64,000 nt of DNA from Mangrovihabitans endophyticus (GTDB lineage Bacteria > Actinomycetota > Actinomycetes > Mycobacteriales > Micromonosporaceae), in NCBI RefSeq assembly GCF_014646155.1, contig NZ_BMMX01000006.1:62001-126000 (forward strand). Reading direction: 5' to 3'. Below the pieces are notes generated by a model. The model worked only from the letters and a program-made list of their open reading frames with translations, did not search any database and was not told the DNA's origin. Both the position numbers and the translations under genes were made by a program. Shown here in pieces: positions 1 through 7,986 of this stretch (positions are counted from its first letter, which is position 1; each line of letters starts with the position of its first letter).

Positions 1-2
1 CC

Positions 3-170
3 GGATTGACGGTGACCGAGGGGGCATACCTGTCCTCGGCGCTACCCGTGGCCGGATTCTCCATCATCGACGCCCCCTCGCTGGACGAGGCGATCCGGAT
101 GGTGTCGCGGGTGCCCTGCGCGGTGGCGCACGGCGTCGTCGAGGTCTGGCCGTTGCGCGACACGCCGTGA
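3..170 (+). CDS. YCII/DGPF-family protein, C-terminal fragment
   Basis: Only the last 55 codons are in the window; the gene enters from the left and stops at TGA 168-170. The fragment reads GLTVTEGAYLSS, then a helix 'SLDEAIRMVSRVP' and a closing strand 'GVVEVWPL'. That is the usual end of YCII-related (DGPF) proteins, small dimeric ferredoxin-like-fold proteins often paired with ECF sigma factors. In the family the first motif is normally V-T-D-G-P-F; here it is V-T-E-G-A-Y, so the signature is degenerate. No function beyond family membership can be given, and the upstream partner cannot be seen. Confidence 0.6.
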   Translation, partial: GLTVTEGAYLSSALPVAGFSIIDAPSLDEAIRMVSRVPCAVAHGVVEVWPLRDTP

Positions 171-207
171 CACCGCCAAGCTGGGCGCGAGACGTGCACC
201 GATCATC

Positions 208-243
208 GTCGTCCGCCACGGGAGAGTCGTCCGCCACGGGAGA
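208..243. repeat. Perfect 18-bp tandem duplication
   Basis: The unit gtcgtccgccacgggaga occupies 208-225 and again 226-243 with no mismatch. It ends 6 bp before the ATG of the next gene. Because each unit carries a ggga stretch, the duplication doubles the ribosome-binding-like sequence in front of that start. It looks like replication slippage. Confidence 0.9.
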
Positions 244-249
244 TCAGAG

Positions 250-840
250 ATGGCCGAGGTTGTGCTGTTCCACCACGTCCAGGGGCTCACGGACGGCGTA
301 CGCGCGTTCGCCGAGCTGCTGAAAGCCGGTGGGCACACCGTGCACACGCCGGACCTGTTCGACGGCGAGCGGCCGGCGAGCATCGACGACGGGATGGCGC
401 TGACCCGGCGCATCGGCGGCGACACGCTCGACGAGCGTGCCGACCGGTACGTCGCCGACCTGCCCGCCGGCCTGGTCTTCGCCGGGTTCTCCTTCGGCGC
501 GGCCATCGCCCAGCGCCTCGCCCAGACCCGGCCCGGCGCCCGCGGCGCCCTGCTGTACGAGGCGTGCCTGCCGATCGTCGGCGAGTGGGCCGTCGGGCCG
601 TGGCCCGACGGTGTCCCCGTTCAGGTGCACGGGATGGACAAAGACCCCTTCTTCGCGCTCGAAGGCGACCTGGACGCCGCACGCCAACTCGTCGAGGCGG
701 CGGGGGAGGCCCTCGCCGCCGTGTACACCTATCCCGGCGACCGGCACCTGTTTACCGACGGCTCGCTGCCGTCGTACGACGCGGAGGCGACCGCGCTGGT
801 CATTCGGCGCTCGCGGCAACTCCTCGACCGGGTCGGTTGA
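250..840 (+). CDS. Dienelactone hydrolase-like alpha/beta hydrolase
   Basis: A 196-aa protein of the size of the dienelactone hydrolase family (about 190-240 aa). It opens with 'VVLFHHVQGLT', the first beta-strand and oxyanion region. The nucleophile elbow is 'GFSFGAA', so the nucleophile is Ser rather than the Cys of classical dienelactone hydrolase. 'YPGDRHLFTD' near the C-terminus supplies the catalytic His region. The substrate is unknown; many actinomycete members are annotated only as DLH family. It stands alone, preceded by a tandem duplication and convergent with the methylthioadenosine phosphorylase gene 41 bp away. The ATG at 250 follows a duplicated ggga-containing sequence. Confidence 0.75.
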   Translation: MAEVVLFHHVQGLTDGVRAFAELLKAGGHTVHTPDLFDGERPASIDDGMALTRRIGGDTLDERADRYVADLPAGLVFAGFSFGAAIAQRLAQTRPGARGALLYEACLPIVGEWAVGPWPDGVPVQVHGMDKDPFFALEGDLDAARQLVEAAGEALAAVYTYPGDRHLFTDGSLPSYDAEATALVIRRSRQLLDRVG

Positions 841-860
841 CCGTCGGCCGACCGGTGCGC

Positions 861-900
861 GTCAGGGCAACTCCAGCGGCGTCAGGGCAACTCCAGCGGC
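861..900. repeat. Perfect 20-bp tandem duplication at a gene end
   Basis: The unit gtcagggcaactccagcggc is present at 861-880 and 881-900. The right copy contains the stop codon and last codons (…LELP) of the minus-strand mtnP gene, so the left copy is an extra, untranslated copy of the gene's 3' end. It lies in the 41-bp convergent gap. Confidence 0.9.
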
Positions 901-1688
901 AGCTTGATCCCGTCCAGCGACCGCGCACACGGGCAGTCCCGCTCCAACGGCAAGCTCGTCACCGCGTTCAACAACACGCTCCGCAGCTTCTCGGTGTTCT
1001 CCCGAAACACCGAGAAGACCTCCTCCTGAGTCACTCCGTGATCGCCGTCCACTCCGGCGTCCAAGTCGGTGACCAGGGCGATCGCCGAGTAACACAGCGA
1101 CAACTCCCGCGCCAGCACCGCCTCGGGATGCCCGGTCATGTTCACCACCGTGCCGCCGATCGCGGTGAACCACTTCGACTCCGCGCGGGTGGAGAATCGC
1201 GGTCCCTCGATCACCACCATGGCGCCGCCGTCCACCGGGTGCACCGCGCTCGCCGCCTGCAGCAGGGTGCGGCGGCCGGCCGGGCAGTACGGGTCGGCGA
1301 AGTTCACGTGCACCGCGCCGGTGTCGTAGTACGTCTGCGCCCGTCCGCTGGTCCGATCGATGAGCTGGTCCGGAACCACGAACGTGCCCGGTCCCAGTTC
1401 CGGCCGCAGGCCACCGACCGCGCACGGGGCGAGCACCTGCCGTACGCCCAACGACCGCAGCGCCCACAGATTCGCCCGATAGTTGATCTTGTGCGGAGGG
1501 TATCGATGATCCCGGCCGTGACGTGGCAGAAACGCGACGTGACGACCACCCAGGTCGGCGATCGTGATCGGATCCGACGGAGGTCCGTAAGGAGTGGACA
1601 CCTCATGTTCGGAGGCATTGTCGAGCAGCGCATACAGCCCCGAGCCGCCGATGACGCCGATCTCTGCCGCTGCAGGTGGATGGTTCAT
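882..1688 (-). CDS. mtnP: S-methyl-5'-thioadenosine phosphorylase
   Basis: A 268-aa purine nucleoside phosphorylase family 2 protein, the normal length for MTA phosphorylase. It cleaves methylthioadenosine from polyamine and SAM metabolism to adenine and methylthioribose-1-phosphate in the cytoplasm. The phosphate-binding 'GVIGGSGLYAL' is at the N-terminus, followed by 'TPYGPPSDPI' and 'FLPRHGRDHRYPPHKINYRAN'. The substrate region is 'EGPRFSTRAES' with 'NMTGHPEAVLARE'. The 'VTDLDAG' segment carries the two Asp residues that favour 6-aminopurines (MTA) over 6-oxopurines. It is divergent from the YqgE gene, with a 176-bp shared upstream region. The ATG at 1688 begins just before the first strand; no strong ribosome-binding site is visible. 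Confidence 0.9.
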   Translation of the reverse strand: MNHPPAAAEIGVIGGSGLYALLDNASEHEVSTPYGPPSDPITIADLGGRHVAFLPRHGRDHRYPPHKINYRANLWALRSLGVRQVLAPCAVGGLRPELGPGTFVVPDQLIDRTSGRAQTYYDTGAVHVNFADPYCPAGRRTLLQAASAVHPVDGGAMVVIEGPRFSTRAESKWFTAIGGTVVNMTGHPEAVLARELSLCYSAIALVTDLDAGVDGDHGVTQEEVFSVFRENTEKLRSVLLNAVTSLPLERDCPCARSLDGIKLPLELP

Positions 1689-1864
1689 GTGCAGACCTTA
1701 TCGAGGGTCAGATCCGCAAGCTATGGTGCGAGGCATGGCGTGGCACGCTCCCGGTTCGCGGGCCTTTGATTCACTCGACCCTGCCCAGCGCGGACGGCAC
1801 GGCGCCGCGCACGGGCAACGGGGACGCTGTGCATAGCGAGGAGCAGCGGATCGGAGGTCGGCCG

Positions 1865-2422
1865 ATGGAGTCGATGACCGGTCAGTTGCTGGTCGCCACC
1901 CCGACGCTCAAGGATCCCAACTTCGACCGTACGGTCGTCCTGCTGGTCGCCCACGAAACCGGCGGCGCGCTCGGCGTGGTGCTCAACCGAGCCACCGAGG
2001 TGCCGGTCGGCGAGGTCTTGGGCGACTGGGGCGAACTGGCCGGTGAGCCCGCGGTGCTGTTCGAGGGCGGTCCGGTGCAGCCCGAGTCGGCCATCTGCCT
2101 GGCACGCACCAAGCCCGAGGTGAAGCGTCGCCTGTCCGGCTTCCACCCGGTCGCCGGCGCGCTCGGCACGGTCGACCTCTCCGCCGACCCGGACCGGTTC
2201 CGGGACGCCATCGCCGGGGTGCGCGTGTTCGCCGGATACTCCGGCTGGTCGGCGGGCCAACTGGAGGACGAAATCGCGGGCGGCTCGTGGTTCGTCTTCG
2301 ACGCTCTGCCTGGCGACCCGTTCGTCAACCGCCCGGACGACCTGTGGTCGATGGTCCTCCGACGGCAGGGCGACATCCTGGCGGCGGTGGCGCACTTCCC
2401 GCCGGACCCGCTGCTGAACTGA
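1865..2422 (+). CDS. YqgE/AlgH family protein (UPF0301)
   Basis: A 185-aa protein with the complete YqgE/AlgH pattern: 'MTGQLLVATPTLKDPNFDRTVVLL' near the start, 'HETGGALGVVLNRAT', 'LFEGGPVQPESAICL', 'RVFAGYSGWSAGQLEDEI' and 'GSWFVFDA'. The family is broadly conserved; its members have been linked to alginate regulation in Pseudomonas, but the biochemical function is unsettled. I chose ATG 1865 because translation from there matches the family start and 'ggagg' lies about 8 nt upstream. The open frame continues upstream only as non-homologous sequence. It sits directly before tRNA-Ala. Confidence 0.9.
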   Translation: MESMTGQLLVATPTLKDPNFDRTVVLLVAHETGGALGVVLNRATEVPVGEVLGDWGELAGEPAVLFEGGPVQPESAICLARTKPEVKRRLSGFHPVAGALGTVDLSADPDRFRDAIAGVRVFAGYSGWSAGQLEDEIAGGSWFVFDALPGDPFVNRPDDLWSMVLRRQGDILAAVAHFPPDPLLN

Positions 2423-2508
2423 GGCCCCGCGGAACCCCAGGGGGTGCGCACGGCATCCGCCGCGGGTGTGTACTATTCCGTGAGTGCCCGGGATGCCGGG
2501 TGCGGCAA

Positions 2509-2581
2509 GGGGCTGTGGCGCAGCTGGTAGCGCACCACACTGGCAGTGTGGGGGTCAGGGGTTCGAGTCCCCTCAGCTCCA
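2509..2581 (+). tRNA. tRNA-Ala (anticodon GGC)
   Basis: A 73-nt cloverleaf. The acceptor stem GGGGCTG (2509-2515) pairs with CAGCTCC (2574-2580) and the discriminator is A2581. The D arm is GCGC…GCGC, the anticodon stem is CCACA/TGTGG around CTGGCAG with anticodon GGC, and the T arm is AGGGG TTCGAGT CCCCT. The third acceptor pair is G3-U70, the alanine identity element. CC follows the discriminator, but a full CCA is not encoded. The opposite strand is read through by the tail of an integrase-like frame. Confidence 0.97.
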
Positions 2582-3060
2582 CCGACCGCACCATTGTGCG
2601 AACCGTCGGTTGTTCATCGCGTGTGCCCTCATCCGTTCGGGTGGGGGCATCGTGGTGTCTGTGGGGATCCTGAACACGGGTACGGCGCCCTCGCGGGGTG
2701 AGTTGGACTTCGCGGATGAGGGTTTCGATGGCGGCTTTGCGTTCGGTGACGGTGCCGCGGTTCACGATCTCGGTCAGGTGTTCGCGGATGCGGGGTCCGG
2801 CGGTGGCGTCGTCCATGGTGCCGTTCTCGAACGCCGTGTGGTAACGGTCGAGTGCGGCCTGGCCGGTGGTGACCTGGGTGGTGAGGGCGGCGAGTTCCGC
2901 ATCGCTGTCCCCGATCGAGGCTTGGCGGTGTGCTTGGAGCGGTGTGCTTGGACTCGGTTGATCATGTCGGTGAGGACGGCCTCGGTGTTGGCGGAGAACT
3001 CGTAGATCTCCGCGGAGCGGTCATCCGCCTGCTTGCACACGACGGCCGTCCTGAACGAAC
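2582..3060 (-). pseudogene. Serine recombinase (integrase) C-terminal remnant, frameshifted
   Basis: Reading the minus strand, one frame gives 'EFSANTEAVLTDMINRVQAH' and a second frame continues with 'HRQASIGDSDAELAALTTQV', 'TERKAAIETLIREVQL' and 'VRTMVRSVELRGLEPLTP'. Joined, they resemble the coiled-coil and C-terminal end of large serine recombinases, including the tail that in many actinobacterial integrases reads into a tRNA on the opposite strand. The frame switch is near 2925-2945. The catalytic N-terminal domain and the zinc-ribbon cysteines are absent, so this is a decayed end piece. Its position against tRNA-Ala suggests a former integration site. Boundaries are approximate. Confidence 0.7.
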
Positions 3061-3126
3061 CCCATGATCGAGCGGTGGAACCCGCTCGCCGTGTTGTGAA
3101 CACCGGTGACCTGCGGCTGCGCCGGT

Positions 3127-3543
3127 TCAGCGGTCGATCCGGGCAGGGCCGCCGAAGGAGATGCCGCCGTGGACGTCACGCGCCTGCACCATGTTGCCGC
3201 TCACGGTTCCGGCGACGCTGTTAATCGTTCCGGCTTCTCCTGTGGTCATCAGATGGGGTGACAGCTCCCGCCATCGGTCTCTCAGTTCCGCCTCGAACGA
3301 TGGATCCTCCGCGACCGCTTGCGCCAGCGCCTCGCGGAGGATTTCGATATGCGTGTCTTTCGTCGACTCGACCCCGGCCTCGGCGTCGGTGAGCGCGGCT
3401 TGCGCGGACGCCCGGTTTGCGAATCTGCGCCGGACCAGCCCCGCGAGGGCCTCGAACGCGGCGCGGCCGGTCTCGGCGAGCCCCTCGGCGGTCTTGGTCG
3501 CCAGGGTAACCGCGATCGTCGTCAACAGTTCCGGATCGGCCAC
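3127..3543 (-). CDS. Small helical protein ending in an RDVHGG peptide
   Basis: A 138-aa protein read from GTG 3543, with 'gggagg' just upstream; the frame also extends upstream without family character. It is Ala/Glu-rich and helical: 'LLTTIAVTLATKTAEGLAE', 'FEALAGLVRRRF', then 'ILREALAQAVAEDPSFEAEL'. It ends with the short segment 'TVSGNMVQARDVHGGISFGG'. Nearly the same peptide (IVQARDVHGGVHF) occurs at the N-terminus of the STAND protein encoded at 4587. I recall this kind of segment from actinobacterial STAND and effector-associated proteins but cannot name a family. It is divergent from the 3689 gene across a relatively AT-rich gap. The function is unknown. Confidence 0.65.
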   Translation of the reverse strand: MADPELLTTIAVTLATKTAEGLAETGRAAFEALAGLVRRRFANRASAQAALTDAEAGVESTKDTHIEILREALAQAVAEDPSFEAELRDRWRELSPHLMTTGEAGTINSVAGTVSGNMVQARDVHGGISFGGPARIDR

Positions 3544-3688
3544 CGTGCCTCCCAGTTGCGTAGGCGTTGCGCGTCGGCCTACTCCCGAGATGATAGATGT
3601 ACGCCTATATTCAGCGCGGTTGCCTGTCGCATTTCCGTCATGTAGTGTCACTTTGGGTAATTTTGATCTCGAATTCGGGAGCGCTTTC

Positions 3689-3958
3689 GTGGGGAAAAGG
3701 TGGGAAGCTGATCCGTCCGCGTCATTTGCCCGGCGTATCGGAAAGTCATCTCACGAGCTTGGGCAGACGTCCGGGAATTCGAGTTGCCCGGACATCTGGG
3801 AACTCGACAACGGTGACGTCGCGGTCATCGGATCAGACCTGACCACCTCGTACGAGGGCCGGCTGCCCGAGGGCGTCAGCGTCGATCCCGGCGAGCGGCT
3901 GGTGATCATTCCACGGAAGACCATCCTCGCAGCGAAGGTGGACATTCCAGATGCCTGA
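3689..3958 (+). CDS. Small companion protein of the DUF6879 gene
   Basis: An 89-aa protein from GTG 3689. The C-terminal half carries 'CPDIWELDNGDVAVIGSDLT', then 'GRLPEGVSVDPGERLVIIPR' and ends 'DIPDA'. This sequence is a regular partner encoded just before DUF6879 genes in streptomycetes and relatives. It overlaps the next gene by 8 bp, so the two are probably translated together. The N-terminal 35 residues have no recognisable motif and the true start could be further upstream, but GTG 3689 follows 'cggga' and gives a compact protein. Its molecular role is not known. Confidence 0.65.
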   Translation: MGKRWEADPSASFARRIGKSSHELGQTSGNSSCPDIWELDNGDVAVIGSDLTTSYEGRLPEGVSVDPGERLVIIPRKTILAAKVDIPDA

Positions 3959-4574
3959 CCTTCTTGACGGCGCCGAGGGCGAGCGGATGGAACTGGACGC
4001 CTACTACGCCGACTTCGAGAAGAACTTCTGGACGATCAACGAGCTGGGTTTCTGGAAACTGGAACGCCAGCAGTTCTTCAAAGAGCCCGGCTACGACAGT
4101 TGGGAGGCGTTCGCGAGGGGCGACTGGGACGCATCGCTGGGCCTGCTTGAGGCCGGCCGAGCCGACATGGCCGCCTACCACCGTCGCGTCGAGGAGCACG
4201 GCTTCGCCGCCTACCGCGTGCGGGTCGTCGAGGAGCCGATCACCGCGTACCTGCAATGGGAGTTGCACGCGCTGCGGATCCGCGACCAGTGCGGCGGCAG
4301 CGTCCACATCGTCGGCCCGCAGCAGGTCGCCGAGTTTGAACACCTTTCGGCGCTTCCAGAGATCTACACTCTCGGAACCTCGGTGATGTATCAAGCGATC
4401 TACGACGACACCGGGGTGCTGGAATCCGTCCGCCGCTTCACCGACCGTGATCTCATCGTGCGCTGCCAGCGGTTCATCCAAGACCTGTACGAGGCTGGCC
4501 AGCCACTGGAACCGTTCTTCGTCAACCACGTCGCGACACTGCCGCCGCCCACCAGCCATAACGTCAGTGACTGA
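3951..4574 (+). CDS. DUF6879 family protein
   Basis: A 207-aa cytoplasmic protein with the characteristic DUF6879 run: 'FWKLERQQFFKEPGYDSWEA', 'FARGDWDASLGLLEA', 'RVRVVEEPITAYLQWELH', 'LGTSVMYQAIYDDTGVLES', 'FTDRDLIVRCQRFIQDLYE' and 'LEPFFVNHVATL'. There is no signal peptide or membrane segment. The family is common in actinomycetes beside XRE regulators and the small WELDNGD protein. Here it is the middle gene of a three-gene set (3689, 3951, 4587), with an 8-bp overlap upstream and 12 bp before the STAND gene. A role in signalling or abortive-type defence is a guess from such neighbourhoods. Confidence 0.75.
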   Translation: MPDLLDGAEGERMELDAYYADFEKNFWTINELGFWKLERQQFFKEPGYDSWEAFARGDWDASLGLLEAGRADMAAYHRRVEEHGFAAYRVRVVEEPITAYLQWELHALRIRDQCGGSVHIVGPQQVAEFEHLSALPEIYTLGTSVMYQAIYDDTGVLESVRRFTDRDLIVRCQRFIQDLYEAGQPLEPFFVNHVATLPPPTSHNVSD

Positions 4575-4586
4575 CTGGACACGGCG

Positions 4587-6971
4587 ATGCCCATGGGTGA
4601 CCCCGACGACGGCGACGACCTCTCCCGCCACGTCAATCGCCTGACCGCGACCGGAACCGGCGATATCGTCCAAGCCCGCGATGTCCACGGCGGAGTGCAT
4701 TTTCACCGTAATGAGGCCGCCTTCGCGGTGACGCCGTCGCAGCTACCCGGCGACGTGCGCGGCTTCGTCAACCGCCACGCCGAGCTCGCCACCCTCACCA
4801 GCGTGACCACCGAACAACACGACGATCCGCACGCCGCCGCCGTCACGGTCATCACCGGTACCGCCGGGGTAGGCAAGACCTCGTTGGCCCTGCACTGGGC
4901 ACACCAGGTCCGTGACCGGTTTCCCGACGGCCAGCTCTACGTCAACCTGCGCGGCTACGACCCCGGGCCACCCGCCAACACCGACGAAGTCCTCGACAGG
5001 TTCCTGCGCGACCTCGGCGTCCCTGCCACAGCTATTCCGGTTCGTCTGGACGACCGGGCCGCGCTGTACCGGTCGCTGCTGGCCACCCGGCGCATGCTGG
5101 TAGTCCTCGACAACGCCGCTACCACCGGACAGATCCGGCCGCTGCTGCCCGGAACCGCCAACTGCCTCGTCTTGGTGACCAGCCGCAGCCGACTGTCCGG
5201 GCTGGTCGCCCGCGACGGCGCCTACCGGCTCGGACTCGACATCCTGCTGGAAAACGATGCCGTTGCCCTGCTGGGAAACGTGACAGCCCGCTACCGCGGA
5301 CACGATCAACACCAGGAACTGGTCGAGCTGGCCCGGCTCTGCGCACGCCTGCCCCTCGCGCTACGGATCGCCGCCGAACGCGCCGCCAGCCGACCGATGA
5401 TGCGGCTCGCAGAACTGATCGCCGACCTACGCGACGAGTCAGGACTGTGGGACGCCCTGACCGCCGAGGGCGACGACGACGCCGACGCCGTCCGGACGGT
5501 GTTCGCCTGGTCCTACCGGGCCCTGCCGGAACCCGCAGCCCGACTGTTCCGACTGCTCGGCCTGCACCCCGGCAACGAGTTCGGCCTGCCCGCCGCCGCG
5601 GCGCTCGCCGGGCTCAGCACCGCGCACGCACGACAGCAACTCGATGTCCTCGTCGGCGCGCACCTGCTGGAACAGCCGGCACCCGGCCGGTACGAATTCC
5701 ACGACCTGCTCCGCGCGTACGCCGTCGACCAGGCCCACCACCTCGAAACCTCCGAAGCCCAGGACGAGGTACATCGCCGCATCCTCACCTGGTACTTGTA
5801 CAGCGCCGACGCCGCCGCGGCCAGCATCACCGCGTACGACCGATACGAGCTCGCCTCGCCGATCACCGGCGACGCGGTACCGCTTGCCTTCGACAACCAC
5901 GAGACCGCGCTGCGCTGGTACCAGACCGAAAGCCGCAACCTCGTCGCCGCGACCCGGGCCGCGGCCGAAGCCGGCCTGCACTCGATTGCCTGGCGGCTCG
6001 CCGCCGTCCTGCGCGGCATATACATCCACCAGAACGCCTTCGACGACTGGCTCGCCACCAGCACGATCGGCGTCGAATCCGCCGGCCACGACGGCGATCG
6101 CACGGGACAGGCCGAAGCCCTGGAAAGCCTCGGCCGCGCGTACTTCCAGTCCCGCCGCCTCGACGAGGCCGAGACCAGCCACCGCGCCGCACTGGCCATC
6201 CGGCAACGCCTCGGCGACCGGTTCGGCGAAGCCGTCTCCCTCAACACGCTCGGCCTGATCGGCCTGCGCCGCCGCCGACTCGACGGCGCTCGCGCCTACT
6301 TCGAACAGGCCGGAGCGATCTTCCACGCCCTCGGCGACCAGCGATGGGAAGCACTCATCCGCAGCAACCTCGCCGAAACCCTCTGCGAGGTCCAACAGCC
6401 CCAAGCGGCAGCCGACATCCTGACCGACACCGTCACCGTCTTCCAGGAACTCGGCGACCCCGCCAGCGAGGGCAATGCGCTGTTCCATCTCAGCTGGGCC
6501 CAGCGAGAAATCGGCAACCTCGCAGCCGCCCGCACCCACATCGACCAGGCGCTTCGCATTGCCGAAGACAACGAAAACCAGGTGTGGCAGGCGCACTGGC
6601 TCGTCGAACTCGGCACCGTGCAACGCGCCGCCGATCAACCCGCCGACGCTCTGGTTTCCTACCAGCGGGCTGCCGTAATCCAACGGCAACTCGGAGACCG
6701 CAGCCGGGAAGCCATCGCCCTCGACGGCGCCGGACAGGCATACGAAAATCTCGGCCGCATCGAGGACGCCATCGGCTTTTACCACACTGCCGCCGCCGTA
6801 CACCGCGACCTGGACGACCGGTGGAACCTGGCCCAGACGCTGCACCACCTCGGCCGCGCCGCTGGCGACACCAACGCGTTGCGGCAGGCCCGCGACCTGC
6901 TCACCGACTTCGACGACCCCCGGGCCGCAGCACTGCACCGCCTCCTCAGCCAGGCACTGCCGGGTTCGTAG
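4587..6971 (+). CDS. STAND NTPase (NB-ARC) with TPR repeats
   Basis: A 794-aa signal-transduction ATPase. The N-terminus carries 'GDIVQARDVHGGVHFH' (about residues 25-40). The NB-ARC core follows: Walker A 'GTAGVGKTSLALHWA' near residue 90, Walker B 'RMLVVLDNAATTG', 'CLVLVTSRSRLSGL' and 'LCARLPLALRIAAE'. A winged-helix-like section precedes 'YEFHDLLRAYA'. From about residue 500 there are TPR units of the type 'ALESLGRAYFQSRRLDEAET'. It resembles AfsR-type proteins without the SARP DNA-binding domain, so the effector could be the N-terminal peptide or a partner. The 3' end overlaps the convergent formyltransferase gene by 26 bp. A defence or regulatory role is inference. Confidence 0.85.
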   Translation: MPMGDPDDGDDLSRHVNRLTATGTGDIVQARDVHGGVHFHRNEAAFAVTPSQLPGDVRGFVNRHAELATLTSVTTEQHDDPHAAAVTVITGTAGVGKTSLALHWAHQVRDRFPDGQLYVNLRGYDPGPPANTDEVLDRFLRDLGVPATAIPVRLDDRAALYRSLLATRRMLVVLDNAATTGQIRPLLPGTANCLVLVTSRSRLSGLVARDGAYRLGLDILLENDAVALLGNVTARYRGHDQHQELVELARLCARLPLALRIAAERAASRPMMRLAELIADLRDESGLWDALTAEGDDDADAVRTVFAWSYRALPEPAARLFRLLGLHPGNEFGLPAAAALAGLSTAHARQQLDVLVGAHLLEQPAPGRYEFHDLLRAYAVDQAHHLETSEAQDEVHRRILTWYLYSADAAAASITAYDRYELASPITGDAVPLAFDNHETALRWYQTESRNLVAATRAAAEAGLHSIAWRLAAVLRGIYIHQNAFDDWLATSTIGVESAGHDGDRTGQAEALESLGRAYFQSRRLDEAETSHRAALAIRQRLGDRFGEAVSLNTLGLIGLRRRRLDGARAYFEQAGAIFHALGDQRWEALIRSNLAETLCEVQQPQAAADILTDTVTVFQELGDPASEGNALFHLSWAQREIGNLAAARTHIDQALRIAEDNENQVWQAHWLVELGTVQRAADQPADALVSYQRAAVIQRQLGDRSREAIALDGAGQAYENLGRIEDAIGFYHTAAAVHRDLDDRWNLAQTLHHLGRAAGDTNALRQARDLLTDFDDPRAAALHRLLSQALPGS

Positions 6972-7800
6972 CCGGCTCCGACTCCTCGATCCAAATCGGC
7001 GCGTCCGCGCACTCGACCCGGATGCCGTCCGCCGGCTCCAACCGGGTGCGCAACACCGCCAACCAGCGCCCGCCCACCTCGGCAACCGGCGCGTGGTCGC
7101 GGCCCATGAACGCGAACATCCGCACCTGGTTGTGGACCTCACGCGCCGACCGCGACCAATCCACCACCGAGAACTCCGGCTCGATGAACCCCGCCGACGA
7201 TGCGCCCGAATCGTCCTGCGGGGTTCCGGGATTCTGACTCGCGACCATGCCCAGGGCATCCACCACCAAGTCGCGGATGACCGGGCGGATCCGCGTCCAT
7301 AGCCGTCCGGGAGTGACGTCCTCGTCGAGCGGAATCCCACCGCGCTGAACCAGGACCGGGCCGGAGTCGAACCGATCATCCATCCGATGGATCGTCACGC
7401 CGATCTCCGGATCACCGTTACGGACAGCCCACAAGACCGGGGCTGGTCCTCGGTAGCGGGGAAGCAGCGACGTGTGAATGTTCACCACACCAAACCTGGG
7501 CGTGCCCAGCACCGAGGCCGGAAGCTTCCAGTTGAACCCGTAAACCATCAAGAGATCCAAGCGATATCCAGCCAGCGCGCTGGCCAATCCATCGGCGGCA
7601 CCTGGCAGCAACAGGTCCATTCCGGGTGGCAGCGCCTCAATGATCCGGGCGGCTCCCTCCGCAGCCTGCGCATCCGTGTGACTGTTAAGCCTCATCGAAC
7701 GGCAGTACACGTACGCGACGGGAACGTGGCCAGCATCCACACATGCCGCATGGAGCACTGCGAACTCGTCCACACCGAAGGTCGCGAGCGCGACACGCAT
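6946..7800 (-). CDS. Formyltransferase family protein (Fmt-like, stand-alone)
   Basis: A 284-aa protein with the formyl_transf_N core: 'VVNIHTSLLPRYRGPAPVLW' provides the catalytic Asn/His and the SLLPxYRG loop, and 'GVTIHRMDDRFDSGPVLVQ' carries the catalytic Asp. It is shorter than methionyl-tRNA formyltransferase and its C-terminal part does not look like the tRNA-binding domain. It probably formylates another amine, or a sugar or amino-acid derivative, from 10-formyl-tetrahydrofolate; the substrate is unknown. I chose ATG 7800 because 'ggagg' lies about 5 nt upstream; the in-frame GTG at 7812 precedes that site. It is convergent with, and overlaps, the STAND gene. No formyl-acceptor synthesis gene is adjacent. 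Confidence 0.75.
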   Translation of the reverse strand: MRVALATFGVDEFAVLHAACVDAGHVPVAYVYCRSMRLNSHTDAQAAEGAARIIEALPPGMDLLLPGAADGLASALAGYRLDLLMVYGFNWKLPASVLGTPRFGVVNIHTSLLPRYRGPAPVLWAVRNGDPEIGVTIHRMDDRFDSGPVLVQRGGIPLDEDVTPGRLWTRIRPVIRDLVVDALGMVASQNPGTPQDDSGASSAGFIEPEFSVVDWSRSAREVHNQVRMFAFMGRDHAPVAEVGGRWLAVLRTRLEPADGIRVECADAPIWIEESEPATNPAVPG

Positions 7801-7952
7801 CGAGTCCTCCACATCCGCGACGATACCGGTCGAACAGGCACGAACTGCTGTCCGCTCCGTCGCCGTGCGCCGCCCAACTGTCGCTTGGACGGGTCGCTGG
7901 AGGTGTGACGTGGTGAGCCCGTCAGCGGTGATGACGGGGTCGGCGTCGTCGC

Positions 7953-7986
7953 CCGGGAGGCGCGGATGAGGCCGGGAGGCGCGGAT
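7953..7986. repeat. 15-bp direct repeat at the 3' end of the chemoreceptor gene
   Basis: ccgggaggcgcggat occurs at 7953-7967 and 7972-7986, a 19-bp period. The second copy reaches the stop codon of the chemoreceptor gene. The 185-bp stretch 7801-7985 has no other feature that I recognise. Confidence 0.8.

Noticed and set aside
2774..3103. A separate 109-aa gene on the minus strand
   Set aside because: Its first half continues in another frame as recombinase-like sequence. It is better explained as part of a frameshifted integrase remnant.
5439..7379. A 646-codon minus-strand frame spanning the STAND gene and running into the formyltransferase region
   Set aside because: The plus-strand TPR protein and the other minus frame (formyltransferase) both have clear family motifs; this one has none.
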